A stretch of DNA of 64,000 bases, taken from assembly GCF_023347255.1 (NCBI RefSeq), contig NZ_CP094466.1:2046001-2110000 (forward strand), in the 5' to 3' direction. Made by a program: the position numbers and the translations under genes. The DNA comes from Faecalibacterium sp. I4-3-84. GTDB lineage: Bacteria > Bacillota > Clostridia > Oscillospirales > Ruminococcaceae. The notes under the pieces were generated by a model. The model was not told the origin of the DNA. It made no database searches and saw nothing but the letters and a program-made list of their open reading frames with translations. Positions 25,782-34,450 of the stretch are shown piece after piece (the first letter of the stretch is position 1; every line of letters starts with the position of its first letter).

Positions 25782-26582
25782 TTACTTGGGCTGGCGGCCG
25801 ATGTAAGCCAGAATGCCGCCGTCGGCGTACAGGATCTGGCCGTTCACAAAGTCGGAAGCGTGGCTTGCAAGGAACACGCAGGGGCCCACCATGTCGTCCG
25901 GCTCACCCCAGCGGCCTGCGGGGGTCTTGGCAGTGATGAACTGGTCGAAGGGGTGGCGGCTGCCGTCCGGCTGCACCTCCCGCAGAGGTGCGGTCTGGGC
26001 AGTGGCAATGTAGCCGGGGCCCATGCCGTTGCACTGGATGTTGTACTCGCCGTACTCGGAGGCAATGTTCTTGGTGAGCATCTTCAGTGCACCCTTGGCG
26101 GCAGCGTAGGCGGAGACGGTCTCGCGGCCCAGCTCGCTCATCATGGAGCAGATGTTGATGATCTTGCCCTCGCGTTTTTCCATCATGTCCGGCAGAACGG
26201 CCTTGGAGCAGTTGAAGGCACCGCCTACATGCACATCGATGACCCGCATAAAGTCGGCGTGGCTCATCTCGGTCATGGGCACGCGCTTCATCAGACCGGC
26301 ATTGTTTACCAGAATGTCCACAGGGCCGACCTCGGCCTTGATCTTTGCAACCATGGCGTTCACAGCGTCCTCATCGGACACGTCGGCCACATAGCCGTGT
26401 GCGTCGATGCCGGCTGCCTTGTATGCTGCAAGGCCCTTTTCAAGGCTTGCTTCGGAAGAGCAGTTGAAGCAGATGGCGGCACCGCACTTGGCCATGCCTT
26501 CGGCGATGGAAAAACCGATGCCGTGGGCACCGCCGGTGATCAGAGCCACCTTGCCCTGCAGGTTGAAAGCGGAAAGATCCAT
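25782..26582 (-). CDS. kduD: 2-dehydro-3-deoxy-D-gluconate 5-dehydrogenase-like SDR
   Basis: A 266-residue short-chain dehydrogenase. It has the GGAHGIG NAD(P)-binding loop (residues 17-23), NNAG (about 92-95), and the catalytic Ser and Y-x3-K in SAYAAAKG. In the uronate pathway KduD reduces 2,5-diketo-3-deoxygluconate to KDG. The symbol rests mainly on context, immediately downstream of kduI; gluconate 5-dehydrogenases are close in sequence. It is separated from kduI by a terminator-like hairpin, so it is probably expressed at a lower level. Confidence 0.82.
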   Translation of the reverse strand: MDLSAFNLQGKVALITGGAHGIGFSIAEGMAKCGAAICFNCSSEASLEKGLAAYKAAGIDAHGYVADVSDEDAVNAMVAKIKAEVGPVDILVNNAGLMKRVPMTEMSHADFMRVIDVHVGGAFNCSKAVLPDMMEKREGKIINICSMMSELGRETVSAYAAAKGALKMLTKNIASEYGEYNIQCNGMGPGYIATAQTAPLREVQPDGSRHPFDQFITAKTPAGRWGEPDDMVGPCVFLASHASDFVNGQILYADGGILAYIGRQPK

Positions 26583-26611
26583 GATGTTCTCCTTCTCAAG
26601 TTAAATTTTTA

Positions 26612-26652
26612 GCAAAAAGCCCCGTACCGGTGGACCCGGTACGGGGCTTGTG
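26612..26652 (-). terminator. Intra-operon terminator between kduI and kduD
   Basis: AAGCCCCGTACCGG pairs with CCGGTACGGGGCTT around a 4-5 base loop; the minus-strand tail is TTTTGC. It lies 12 bases after the kduI stop and would cut off most transcripts before kduD. Confidence 0.8.
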
Positions 26653-26663
26653 TATGGTGCTTT

Positions 26664-27512
26664 TTAGCGCAGGTCAGTGGTAGCGATGTTGTCCATGTCG
26701 TCAAACTCCATGTTCTCGCCGCCCATTGCCCAGATAAACGTATAGTTCGAGGTGCCTACGCCGCTGTGAATGCTCCAAGAAGGGCTGATGACAGCATCCT
26801 CGTTGTGCATCACGATGTGGCGGGTCTGGGTAGGCTCGCCGCACATGTGGAACACCACCTGCCCCTCGGGCAGTTCAAAGTAGGTATAAATTTCCATGCG
26901 CCGCTCGTGGGTGTGGCTGGGCATCGTGTTCCAGTTGGAACCGGATTCCAGTTCGGTCATACCCATGCTGAGCTGGCAGGTCTTCAGAACATCCGGGTGG
27001 ATGAACTGATTGATGGTGCGCTTATTGCAGGTCTCGACGCTGCCCAGAGGACGATGGTTTGCATCGGCCATCTTGATCAGGCGGGTCTCGTAAGAGCAAT
27101 GTGCGGGAGCGGATACCATGTAGAACTTGGCGGGATGCTCCGGGTCGGCGGAAGCAAAGGTGACTTCCTTGGTGCCCTTGGTGATGTACAGGCAGTCCTT
27201 ATAGCCCAGCTCGTACTTTACGCCGTCGGCCACCACGATACCGGTGGAATCCTTGCCGATGTTGAACATGCCGATCTCGCGGCGCTCCAGAAAGTAGTGG
27301 GTGCCGAAGTTTGCCCACACGTCGATGCCCTTGTCGATGGACACGGTCTCGTGCACCGGCATGCAGCCCAGCGTGACCATGCGGTCCACATGGCTGTACA
27401 CAGCAACGACCTCATCGGCCTTGTACAGGCCGGTGATAAGCATTTCGTCCCGCATTTCCTCGGTGGTATAGCGCTTGAAATCCTTCTGGTTGCAGGAGTA
27501 GCGGATATCCAT
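26664..27512 (-). CDS. kduI: 5-dehydro-4-deoxy-D-glucuronate isomerase
   Basis: A 282-residue cupin-type isomerase that converts 5-keto-4-deoxyuronate, from unsaturated uronides of pectin or glycosaminoglycans, to 2,5-diketo-3-deoxygluconate. The zinc site is visible in MPSHTHERRMEIY (two His and Glu), and the N-terminus MDIRYSCNQKDFKRY and VDRMVTLGCMPV match KduI. Length is normal (about 280). It lies 19 bases after kdgK in the same transcript. Confidence 0.95.
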   Translation of the reverse strand: MDIRYSCNQKDFKRYTTEEMRDEMLITGLYKADEVVAVYSHVDRMVTLGCMPVHETVSIDKGIDVWANFGTHYFLERREIGMFNIGKDSTGIVVADGVKYELGYKDCLYITKGTKEVTFASADPEHPAKFYMVSAPAHCSYETRLIKMADANHRPLGSVETCNKRTINQFIHPDVLKTCQLSMGMTELESGSNWNTMPSHTHERRMEIYTYFELPEGQVVFHMCGEPTQTRHIVMHNEDAVISPSWSIHSGVGTSNYTFIWAMGGENMEFDDMDNIATTDLR

Positions 27513-27531
27513 TCTGGACTCCTCCCTGCTC

Positions 27532-28557
27532 TTAGCGCTGAATACGGCCGGAACCGTCGCCGCCAGCCAGCTTCTCGACCTCGGACACGGTCATCATGTT
27601 GTAGTCGCCCTCGATGGAGTGCTTCAGAGCAGAAGCAGCAACAGCGAACTCAACAGCTTCCTGAGTGGTCTTGCCGGTCAGCAGGCTGTAGATCAGGCCG
27701 CCGCCGAAGGAGTCGCCGCCGCCAACGCGGTCGATGATGTGCAGGTCGTACTTCTTGGAGAAGCAGTACTCATTGGAAGCAACATCGTACAGCATAGCGC
27801 TCCAGCCGTTGTCGAAGGCGCTGTGGCTCTCACGCAGGGTGATAGCGACCTTCTCAAAGTGGAACTTGTCAGCCAGCTGCTTAGCCACGCTCTTGTAGCC
27901 CTCGGCATTCAGCTTGCCGCCGTAGATATCGGTAGCCTCGGCCTCGATGCCGAACACGTCCTTTGCGTCCTCCTCGTTGGAGATGCACACGTCAACGTAC
28001 TGGCACAGATCGGTCATGGCAGCGCGGGCCTGCTCACGGGTCCACAGCTTGCCGCGGTAGTTCAGGTCGCAGCTGATCTTCACGCCGTGAGCCTTAGCAG
28101 CCTTGCAGGCCTCGCGGCAGATCTCGACGACATTCTCGCCCAGAGCCGGGGTGATGCCGGTGAAGTGGAACCAGTCCACGCCCTCGAAGATCTTATCCCA
28201 ATCAAAGTCGGAGGGCTGAGCCAGCTGGATGGCACTGTTGGCACGGTCGTAGATGCAGACGGAACCACGCTGAGAAGCACCCTTCTCGTTGTAGTAGATG
28301 CCAACGCGATCGCCGCCGCGGGTGATCATGCTGGTGTCAACGCCGTAACGGCGCAGGCTGTTGACAGCGGCCTGACCGATTGCGTGTGCGGGGAGCTTCG
28401 TGACGAAAGCTGCGTCCAGACCGTAGTTGGCCAGAGAAACAGCAACGTTTGCCTCGCCGCCGCCGAAGGTGAACTCCAGGCTGTTAGCCTGAACGAAACG
28501 CTCGTAGTTGAACGGCTGCAGACGGACCATCAGTTCGCCAAAAGTAACGACTTTCAT
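27532..28557 (-). CDS. kdgK: 2-dehydro-3-deoxygluconokinase (PfkB family)
   Basis: A 341-residue PfkB-family kinase phosphorylating KDG to KDPG. The N-terminal signature region is FTFGGGEANVAVSLANYG; the C-terminal signature with catalytic Asp is DRVGGGDSFGGGLIYSLL. AAGGAG is 8 bases upstream of the ATG. It acts between kduD and the KDPG aldolase encoded upstream. A strong hairpin without a U tail (28596-28623) lies in its leader, between eda and kdgK. Confidence 0.93.
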   Translation of the reverse strand: MKVVTFGELMVRLQPFNYERFVQANSLEFTFGGGEANVAVSLANYGLDAAFVTKLPAHAIGQAAVNSLRRYGVDTSMITRGGDRVGIYYNEKGASQRGSVCIYDRANSAIQLAQPSDFDWDKIFEGVDWFHFTGITPALGENVVEICREACKAAKAHGVKISCDLNYRGKLWTREQARAAMTDLCQYVDVCISNEEDAKDVFGIEAEATDIYGGKLNAEGYKSVAKQLADKFHFEKVAITLRESHSAFDNGWSAMLYDVASNEYCFSKKYDLHIIDRVGGGDSFGGGLIYSLLTGKTTQEAVEFAVAASALKHSIEGDYNMMTVSEVEKLAGGDGSGRIQR

Positions 28558-28595
28558 TGGTTATTCTCCTTTTATTTACAGGTGTTTATGACCTT

Positions 28596-28623
28596 CTGCT
28601 GCGGGGCATCCCCGGCGCAGCAG
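28596..28623 (-). other. Hairpin in the eda-kdgK spacer
   Basis: CTGCTGC and GCAGCAG enclose a GGGG-ATG-CCCC stem. There is no T run after it, so it is more likely an mRNA stability or processing structure than a terminator. Confidence 0.45.
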
Positions 28624-28650
28624 GGCTTTCACGGATAAGGGGGCCGGAGC

Positions 28651-29613
28651 TCAGGCCTGAACCAGGTGGAATGCGAAGCCGCCGATCTCGTCTGCAAAGT
28701 AGCAGGCGATGGTCTTGCCGTTCTTCACGACCTTGCTGTCCAGATCGAACTTGGCACCGCGCTGAGACAGGTGATAGATGGCACGATCCACGTTGTTGCA
28801 GCCGATGGCGATGTGGCCATTGGTGCCGCGGCCGACCTTCTTCATGATCTCGAACTCCTTGTTGCCGACGAAGATGCTGGAGTTGCCGGGAGCGACCTTC
28901 ATGTTCAGCAGGCTGCCGATGATGTTTGCCACCTTCATGGCCTCTTCCTCGTTCTCGGTGTTGATGCCAATGTGCATCAGCTTCAGGCCCAGCATGGTGT
29001 CAACAGCTTCCTTGCTCTGAGCAGTGATCTTTGCCCAGTCGCCGGCTTTGATCACGTCACTCTTGCACATCCAGGTGCCGCCCACAGCAAAGATCTGGTC
29101 GTAGCCCAGATAATCGTTGACGTTCTTTGCGTTGACACCGCCGGTGCACATCCAGCGTGCGCTCTTCAGGGCAGCGCCGATGTTCTTCAGCATGCCGACA
29201 CCGCCGTTTGCCTCAGCGGGGAAGAACTTCAGGGCCTCGCAGCCCATGTTCATAGCCTGCTGCATCTCGCCTGCAGAGCAGGTGCCGGGCATCATGATGC
29301 CGCCCTTGTCGATAACGTGCTTGCAGACTTCGGGGTCGAAGCCGGGAGCAACGATGAAGGAAGCACCAGCTGCCATTGCACGGTCAGCCTGCTCGGTGGT
29401 CAGGACAGTGCCTGCGCCCAGCAGCATCTCGGGCATCTCCTCGTGGATCTTGCGGATGCACTCCTCAGCACATGCGGTGCGGAAGGTGACCTCAGCTGCG
29501 GGCAGACCGCCGTCAGCCAGAGCCTTGCACAGGGGCAGGGCCTCATCAACGCTGTTAAAAGCGATAACAGGGATAATGCCGATCTGATAGACCTTTTCTA
29601 CGATGGGATTCAT
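28651..29613 (-). CDS. eda: KDPG/KHG aldolase fused to a VOC (glyoxalase-like) domain
   Basis: A 320-residue two-domain protein. Residues 1-205 are a class I KDPG aldolase: base E41 in AEVTFRT, GAGTVLT, and the Schiff-base K129 in ALKFFPAE. It splits KDPG to pyruvate and glyceraldehyde-3-phosphate. Residues about 210-320 are a VOC-fold domain (LKLMHIGINTENEEEAMKVA ... AIYHLSQRGAKFD). Plain Eda is about 210 residues, so this is a fusion. The extra domain may bind a related oxo-acid or modulate the aldolase. AAGGAG is 10 bases upstream of the ATG; it is first in the operon. Confidence 0.93.
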   Translation of the reverse strand: MNPIVEKVYQIGIIPVIAFNSVDEALPLCKALADGGLPAAEVTFRTACAEECIRKIHEEMPEMLLGAGTVLTTEQADRAMAAGASFIVAPGFDPEVCKHVIDKGGIMMPGTCSAGEMQQAMNMGCEALKFFPAEANGGVGMLKNIGAALKSARWMCTGGVNAKNVNDYLGYDQIFAVGGTWMCKSDVIKAGDWAKITAQSKEAVDTMLGLKLMHIGINTENEEEAMKVANIIGSLLNMKVAPGNSSIFVGNKEFEIMKKVGRGTNGHIAIGCNNVDRAIYHLSQRGAKFDLDSKVVKNGKTIACYFADEIGGFAFHLVQA

Positions 29614-29692
29614 AACGCATTTCTCCTTTTAGTTTGAACTCTCTTGGTGCGCGTGGGCTGCCGTTTGGGCATGGTGCACCCACTGTGCGCTC

Positions 29693-29708
29693 ATATTATT
29701 AGTATAAA
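29693..29708 (-). promoter_or_regulatory. kdg operon -10 region with a GntR-like half palindrome
   Basis: On the minus strand TATACT is overlapped by ATACTAATAA, which matches 8 of 10 positions of the ATACTAGTAT palindrome in front of the GntR gene at 31665. No good -35 was found. Confidence 0.4.
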
Positions 29709-29824
29709 CGACGGAAATGAGTTTGGAAATGCTCAACAAGCACAATGTTTTGCATAAGAGCTTGTATACATTGCACAAAAATGACGAATGACCTGAAAAT
29801 TGGGGCTGTTTTGACCCTGTTTGC

Positions 29825-30736
29825 TCAAATACCAAGCCTGCCGAACAGCTCTGCAACGCCGTCGTGGTCGCAGTCGGCTTCGCTCACAATGCTGCCAATG
29901 GCCTTGATCTGGGGCATTCCGTTGGCCATAACAGCGGCGATCCCTGCCTTTTCCAGCATGGCGCGGTCGTTCTCGCTGTCGCCCACGGCAAGGGTGTTCT
30001 CGTGGGGGATGCCCAGCAGGTCGGCCAGAGCCAGCAGGGCACTGCCCTTATCCACACCGGCAGCAGTCACTTCAATGTTATCCGGCGAACCCTGCACCAC
30101 GGACACGCCCGGGATAGCCTGAAACTTTGGCAGGGCAGCGGCGGTCTTTTCGGTGCTGTCGAAGAACATGCACAGTTTTTCAATCTCGTGCGCATGGCGG
30201 GACATCCAGCTCTCGATGCCGGGAATGACGGTAAAGCGGCCGTCGGTCAGGTTCTGCCGCGCCTCGGAGGAGAGAAAGTGGGCGGTGCGGGAGGTGAGCT
30301 TTGCAATGCCCTCCGGAGTCTTGATGGCAAGGCCGTCGCTGAATACGCTCAGCTCGCCATCGTACTGCTGGAACAGGTCAAAAGCTTCCCGTGCCACTTC
30401 TGCCGGCATCAGGCGGTGCATCAGGCAGGCGGGCTCACTGGTATGGCGCTGGGCGGCATTGGCATAGCGGCTGTGCACAGCACCCATGGGGTCATCGCCA
30501 AGGTCCCACACGGCGGCACCGTTGGAGGTGATGGCATACCGGATGCCGGGCAGCTTTGCCACAACAGGCGGCAGGCTGGCCAGCGGGCGGCCTGTGGCGG
30601 GCACCACCACCACGCCATGCTCTACAGCGCGGGCAATGGCTTGACGGGTGGCAAGGGTGACCTCGTTGTTCCGGTTCAGCAGGGTGCCGTCCAGATCCAG
30701 CGCGGCAAGGCGGACAGGGGGAAAGCTTTGCAACAT
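29825..30736 (-). CDS. HAD-IIB (Cof-type) phosphatase
   Basis: A 303-residue Cof-family hydrolase with motif I ALDLDGTLLNR, motif II PATGRPLASL and motif IV AVGDSENDRAMLEKAG. The cap domain spans roughly residues 90-200. It differs clearly from the HAD at 23015 and is not a recent duplicate. The start at 30736 has AGGAG 5 bases upstream; the frame extends further without a ribosome site. Substrate unknown; its position next to the kdg operon might suggest a sugar phosphate, but it is about 210 bases away and has no shared transcript. Confidence 0.88.
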   Translation of the reverse strand: MLQSFPPVRLAALDLDGTLLNRNNEVTLATRQAIARAVEHGVVVVPATGRPLASLPPVVAKLPGIRYAITSNGAAVWDLGDDPMGAVHSRYANAAQRHTSEPACLMHRLMPAEVAREAFDLFQQYDGELSVFSDGLAIKTPEGIAKLTSRTAHFLSSEARQNLTDGRFTVIPGIESWMSRHAHEIEKLCMFFDSTEKTAAALPKFQAIPGVSVVQGSPDNIEVTAAGVDKGSALLALADLLGIPHENTLAVGDSENDRAMLEKAGIAAVMANGMPQIKAIGSIVSEADCDHDGVAELFGRLGI

Positions 30737-30818
30737 AATGGCTCCTTTTATAATAGATACGCTCAAAAACAGAGCGCAGGTTTACAACACTCTTTTTATT
30801 TTATCGCACCGGAAAGGT

Positions 30819-30847
30819 TTGCGCAAGATGGCGTGATGTGGTATAAT
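30819..30847 (+). promoter_or_regulatory. Promoter of the PAP2 gene
   Basis: TTGCGC (30819-30824) and TATAAT (30842-30847) are 17 bases apart, with TGG directly before the -10 (extended -10). Confidence 0.75.
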
Positions 30848-30883
30848 CATACGTCATCACATTGAAAATATAGGAGAAATACC

Positions 30884-31519
30884 ATGAATCCCAAACAATT
30901 GTGGAGCCGGCGCCGCCCGCACCTGTGGTTCCAGCTGTACTGGGTGGTGTATCTGATCTGGTTCTTCTGGCTGGATCTGACCATCAAAGATCCCCAATAT
31001 ATCATCCACGCCCCGCTTGATGATCTGATCCCCTTCAATGAGTGGTTCATTTTTCCGTATTGCAGCTGGTTTGTGCTGCTGGCTGGTGTGACGGCCCTGC
31101 TGTGGTGGTGCGACACCCAAAGCTACGATAAGCTCTGCCTGACCATGTTTTCCGGCATGACCTTCTGCCTGATCCTGTACATGCTGCTGCCCAACGGTCT
31201 GGATATCCGCCCCACAGTGGATGCGGTGGGCCGCAGCAACATTGCAATGAGCATCATGCAGCTGATCTGGAGGGCGGACGCCTCGGTCAATGTGTGCCCG
31301 TCCATCCATTGCCAAAGCACGGCCTGCATGGCAATGGCGTTCAGCCACAGCAAGCTGGCAAAGGAGCGCCCGGCCCTGAAAATTCTGGCCTGGGTGTGGG
31401 CTGCACTGATCTGTGCGTCCACCGTGTTCACCAAGCAGCACTCCATCATTGATGTGGTGTGCGGTCTGGCCGTGGCCTTTGTGTGGGCGCCGGTGGTGTA
31501 CCGTTCCGCTAAAAAGTAA
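30884..31519 (+). CDS. PAP2-superfamily membrane phosphatase
   Basis: A 211-residue membrane protein with about five TM segments. The PAP2 catalytic motifs are CPSIH (around residue 143) and TKQHSIIDVVCG (His nucleophile helper and Asp, around 185-196). The first K-x6-RP motif is not obvious, so catalysis should be tested. Relatives dephosphorylate phosphatidic acid, undecaprenyl pyrophosphate or inositol phospholipids. TAGGAG is 8 bases upstream of the ATG. It is a single-gene unit closed by a hairpin at 31523. Confidence 0.83.
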   Translation: MNPKQLWSRRRPHLWFQLYWVVYLIWFFWLDLTIKDPQYIIHAPLDDLIPFNEWFIFPYCSWFVLLAGVTALLWWCDTQSYDKLCLTMFSGMTFCLILYMLLPNGLDIRPTVDAVGRSNIAMSIMQLIWRADASVNVCPSIHCQSTACMAMAFSHSKLAKERPALKILAWVWAALICASTVFTKQHSIIDVVCGLAVAFVWAPVVYRSAKK

Positions 31520-31522
31520 ACG

Positions 31523-31559
31523 CAGCAAAAGCCCTTCACCCGGAGGGCTTTTGTGCTGC
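31523..31559 (+). terminator. Terminator after the PAP2 gene
   Basis: AAAAGCCCT and AGGGCTTTT pair around TCACCCGG, extended by GCAGC/GCTGC; the T tail is short (TTTTG). Confidence 0.7.
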
Positions 31560-31619
31560 CATGAGGCCTGTCTTGACAAAACAGAGAAAAATGTTGGCGA
31601 TTTTTAGTTGCAGCTACAC

Positions 31620-31648
31620 TTGACAGCCGCCCTGTGGTTGGGTAATAT
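31620..31648 (+). promoter_or_regulatory. Promoter of the GntR-family gene
   Basis: A perfect TTGACA (31620-31625) and TAATAT (31643-31648) are 17 bases apart. Confidence 0.7.
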
Positions 31649-31664
31649 GGTCTTGATAACTTCA

Positions 31665-31674
31665 ATACTAGTAT
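31665..31674. promoter_or_regulatory. Candidate GntR operator
   Basis: ATACTAGTAT is a perfect 10-base palindrome 17 bases downstream of the -10, in the leader of the GntR gene. The position suits autorepression. An 8/10 match overlaps the kdg operon -10. Confidence 0.55.
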
Positions 31675-31718
31675 ATCAATTTTTGTTTTACACCGGAGGT
31701 TGAAGGGAGAGAGACCAC

Positions 31719-32393
31719 ATGTCATCACTGAGTGCGCGCGAAACGGCATACCAGACTATCCGCAGCCGGATCATCACGATGGAGCTGAAGCCCGGTGATC
31801 CGCTGAATGACCGGGAGCTGGCCGAAGAGCTGGGCATCAGCCGCACGCCCATGCGGGAGGCTTTGCTGATGCTCAATCTGGCCCGCATGGTGGACATCAA
31901 ACCGCAGAGCGGCACCCATGTGGCACCCATCAACCTGAAGTTGATGGAGATGGAGCAGTTTGCCCGCTATACACTGGAAAAAGAGATCCTGAACCGGCTG
32001 CGCGGCCATGTGACACCCCGGCAGGAGGAAGAATACCGCAGCAACATTGAGACATACCGTGAGCTGGAAGCGGATATGAGCCAGCCGGACCGCACTGCCC
32101 GTATGCTGGAGCTGGATAATGCATTCCACCGCAAATCCTTTGAGTTGTGCGGCATGGAAGCTCACTACGACCACATGCTGGCCAGCCTGCAGCATGTGGA
32201 GCGCATCCGCAAGTTCAGCCTGCAGACCGAGGAAAACAAGTCGGTCTGCTCCTCGCACACGGCAATTCTGGAAGCACTGCTGCACGGCAGCGCGGACGAC
32301 GTGAGCGAAGCGCTGGAAAGCCACCTGAGCCGGTATAAGCAGTCGGTGGCGCAGGCCCGCAGCGTCCACCCGGAATATTTTATTGATGAATGA
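31719..32393 (+). CDS. GntR-family (FadR/FCD) transcriptional regulator
   Basis: A 224-residue regulator. The N-terminal winged HTH (about residues 8-70) contains DRELAEELGISRTPMREALL, and the C-terminal all-helical FCD domain (about 85-215) has the D-x3-H metal-site residues in ELDNAFHRKSF and further His residues (HTAILEALLHG). FCD regulators often bind sugar acids through a metal ion. The nearest catabolic operon is kdu/kdg/eda, whose promoter carries a similar palindrome, so it is the best candidate regulator of that pathway (inference). AAGGGAGAG is 8 bases upstream of the ATG. Confidence 0.88.
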   Translation: MSSLSARETAYQTIRSRIITMELKPGDPLNDRELAEELGISRTPMREALLMLNLARMVDIKPQSGTHVAPINLKLMEMEQFARYTLEKEILNRLRGHVTPRQEEEYRSNIETYRELEADMSQPDRTARMLELDNAFHRKSFELCGMEAHYDHMLASLQHVERIRKFSLQTEENKSVCSSHTAILEALLHGSADDVSEALESHLSRYKQSVAQARSVHPEYFIDE

Positions 32394-32477
32394 ACTTGAG
32401 GGAGAAACCGCTGGAAGAGGGCAGGTTCCTCTTTTTTGCATAAAATGTAAAAAAATTGAATTACTTGAATCACGTTA

Positions 32478-32506
32478 TTGACCAAAACAGCGTTTTGCGG
32501 TAAAAT
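32478..32506 (+). promoter_or_regulatory. Promoter of the exported-protein gene
   Basis: TTGACC (32478-32483) and TAAAAT (32501-32506) are 17 bases apart, giving a leader of about 90 bases. Between the GntR stop and this promoter is only a weak AGGTTCCTC-TTTTTT terminator-like end near 32440. Confidence 0.7.
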
Positions 32507-32603
32507 CGAGGCACAACAGGCATGGTATCATGCCGGTTCCCGACGCAGCGTGCCGTGGGGCGTGGCTGTGCGATCCCTTTACAGAATAAGGAGGTCTTAA
32601 GCA

Positions 32604-33533
32604 ATGAAGGCCAAACGATTGATAGCTCTTGCACTGGCAGCAGTGTTCATGCTCAGCGCGGCAGCAACGCCGGTGTTTGCCGCAGCAGCTCTGCCGCAGG
32701 AAAATGCAGCGCTGGAGCAGCAGAATGATATGGTTTCCATCCGGCTCAAAGCCACGGGCGACCTTGTTTATGGCTCCAACTACAAGCTGGAGGTGCAGAC
32801 CAACCCTGCCGATACCCAGTATATCGGTGTTGTGGTGGGCGTTGGCGGCGAAGCGAATGGCTATGTGACGCTGGTGCTGTCGGATAAGATCCGCACGCTG
32901 CTCAAGATGATCCCGCTGCCCAAGAAGATGTCCAAGACACCGGATCAGGCAGAGGAGTTCAATGTGTACAGCTACCTCAAGCAGCTGATCGACGGCAACG
33001 ATGTCAGCGTGCTGCTGCGGGTGGCCGATGAGGCCGTCTCGGTGATGGATGTGCTGCACTTCTATGTACCTACCATCGATCAGGTGTCCAACGGCCTGCG
33101 CCTTGCGCTGAACCTGATCCGCAAGTATCTGCCGGAGGGCGCGTTCAGCCGTATTTATCTGGACGAGCAGCCGGTGGATGCCGGCAACTATGTGGCCGGT
33201 GCACTGGCGCTGGAAAGCAGCGATATGAACACCGCAGGCTTTGCCATGTTCAAGATCAAGCCCAAGACAAACGGCGTGCGCATGTACTGGGCACAGCAGG
33301 CCGAAAAGCCCATGACCGCCGAAGAGCTGCAGAGCTTCAATGAAGCGGCTGTGCTGGAAGTGGATGGTCAGGTGGTGCCCACCGATAAGATCCGCTACAG
33401 CTACAAGAAGTCCGGCTGGGGCTGTGATGCCACCAGCGAGCTGCCCACAGAGCCGGGCACCTATGTGCAGACGGCAGAGATCGGCGGCAATTACTCCTGC
33501 AGCAAGATCAGCCGCAACATCACCGTAAAGTGA
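32604..33533 (+). CDS. Secreted protein of unknown function
   Basis: A 309-residue exported protein. A classical signal peptide covers residues 1-27 (KAKR, hydrophobic core, cleavage after VFA). There is no lipobox or sortase motif and no later TM, so it is probably secreted. The mature part has beta-rich ends (MVSIRLKATGDLVYGSNYKLEV; TYVQTAEIGGNYSCSKISRNI, Ig-like) and a helical centre (about 75-180). No catalytic motif recognised. AAGGAGG is 9 bases upstream of the ATG. It has its own promoter and shares a terminator with the convergent DnaJ operon. Confidence 0.75.
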   Translation: MKAKRLIALALAAVFMLSAAATPVFAAAALPQENAALEQQNDMVSIRLKATGDLVYGSNYKLEVQTNPADTQYIGVVVGVGGEANGYVTLVLSDKIRTLLKMIPLPKKMSKTPDQAEEFNVYSYLKQLIDGNDVSVLLRVADEAVSVMDVLHFYVPTIDQVSNGLRLALNLIRKYLPEGAFSRIYLDEQPVDAGNYVAGALALESSDMNTAGFAMFKIKPKTNGVRMYWAQQAEKPMTAEELQSFNEAAVLEVDGQVVPTDKIRYSYKKSGWGCDATSELPTEPGTYVQTAEIGGNYSCSKISRNITVK

Positions 33534-33543
33534 TGTCGTAAAG

Positions 33544-33582
33544 CAAAAACAAGACCCCGCACCAGAAGGTACGGGGTCTTGC
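33544..33582. terminator. Terminator between convergent genes
   Basis: CAAGACCCCG and CGGGGTCTTG pair around a 12-base loop. The minus-strand tail TTTTTGC is good, the plus-strand tail poor, so it mainly ends the DnaJ operon. Confidence 0.75.
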
Positions 33583-33605
33583 TGTATCTTATGAGAAAAA
33601 CGGGA

Positions 33606-34352
33606 TCACATGCGGAACCGGAAGCCCCAGCCGCCGCAGCAGCAGTTGCAAAGCAGGTTCAGCAGGATCATGCTCCAGCACCACTGCATCAGGCCGCCGG
33701 GGCTGGTGTAGGTGGCCTGTGTGGTGCGGTAGGTCTGGCCGGGGTTCTGCATCCGGCGCAGGTGCATCTGGTACTCGGTGTTGCCCGGGTCCAGCTGCAC
33801 GGCACGGCGGGCATCCTGCAGCGCATCGATGCGGTTGCCCAAGCCCTGATTTGCGAGGGAGGAAAGATAATACCACCGGGCATTGCGGCCGGTCATGCCG
33901 TCCAGCACGCGGCGGGCCTCCGCATAGCGGCCATTGGCCACAAAGTTGCGGGCGGCCTGCATCTCCGGGCTGTCGGAGCCGGAATAGCTTGCGCCCTGCT
34001 GGCCATAACCCTGCTGGTAGCCGCCAAAGCCAAACCCGAAACCGAACGGGTCAAAGCCATCGAATCCGTCAAAACCGCCGTAACCGTTCTGATAACCCTG
34101 CTGCTGGTAGCTCTGCTGGCCGTAACTCTGTTGTTGGTAGCTGCCGTAGGGATTTCCGCCCATCTGGGGGCCGGTCTCGCCCTTGGTAATGGCATCGTAA
34201 GCCGCCTGCACTTCCTTGAAGTGCTCCTCGGCGGTAGGATCGTTGGGGTTCAGGTCCGGGTGCCAGCGCTTGCACTTGGCGCGGTATGCTTTTTTGATCT
34301 CGTCATCGCTTGCGCCGCGCGAAACGCCCAGCACCTCATAGGGGTCTCTCAT
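33606..34352 (-). CDS. J-domain protein with Gln/Tyr/Gly-rich region and TPR-like repeats
   Basis: A 248-residue J protein. The J domain (residues 1-60) has the HPD tripeptide in RWHPDLN, so it should stimulate DnaK ATPase. Residues about 65-125 are low complexity (Q, Y, G, S, F), prion-like in composition. A TPR-like helical region follows (about 125-210, [18 protein letters not shown] ... [15 protein letters not shown]), then a hydrophobic Cys-rich tail ([12 protein letters not shown]) that may insert in the membrane or bind metal. It lacks the zinc-finger domain of true DnaJ, so it is a specialised co-chaperone. Last gene of a three-gene operon. Confidence 0.88.
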   Translation of the reverse strand: MRDPYEVLGVSRGASDDEIKKAYRAKCKRWHPDLNPNDPTAEEHFKEVQAAYDAITKGETGPQMGGNPYGSYQQQSYGQQSYQQQGYQNGYGGFDGFDGFDPFGFGFGFGGYQQGYGQQGASYSGSDSPEMQAARNFVANGRYAEARRVLDGMTGRNARWYYLSSLANQGLGNRIDALQDARRAVQLDPGNTEYQMHLRRMQNPGQTYRTTQATYTSPGGLMQWCWSMILLNLLCNCCCGGWGFRFRM

Positions 34353-34450
34353 GGATATACTTCCTCACGTCTCATTTCGCGCAGCCACAGTGCCGCGCAA
34401 TGTTTATAGTCTACCGTATTGCCGTGGAAAAATCAAGACAAAGCCGCCAT

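Noticed and set aside
33544-33582. Riboswitch-like structure near the DnaJ operon end
   Set aside because: It is a simple hairpin with a T tail on the minus strand, fully explained as a terminator.
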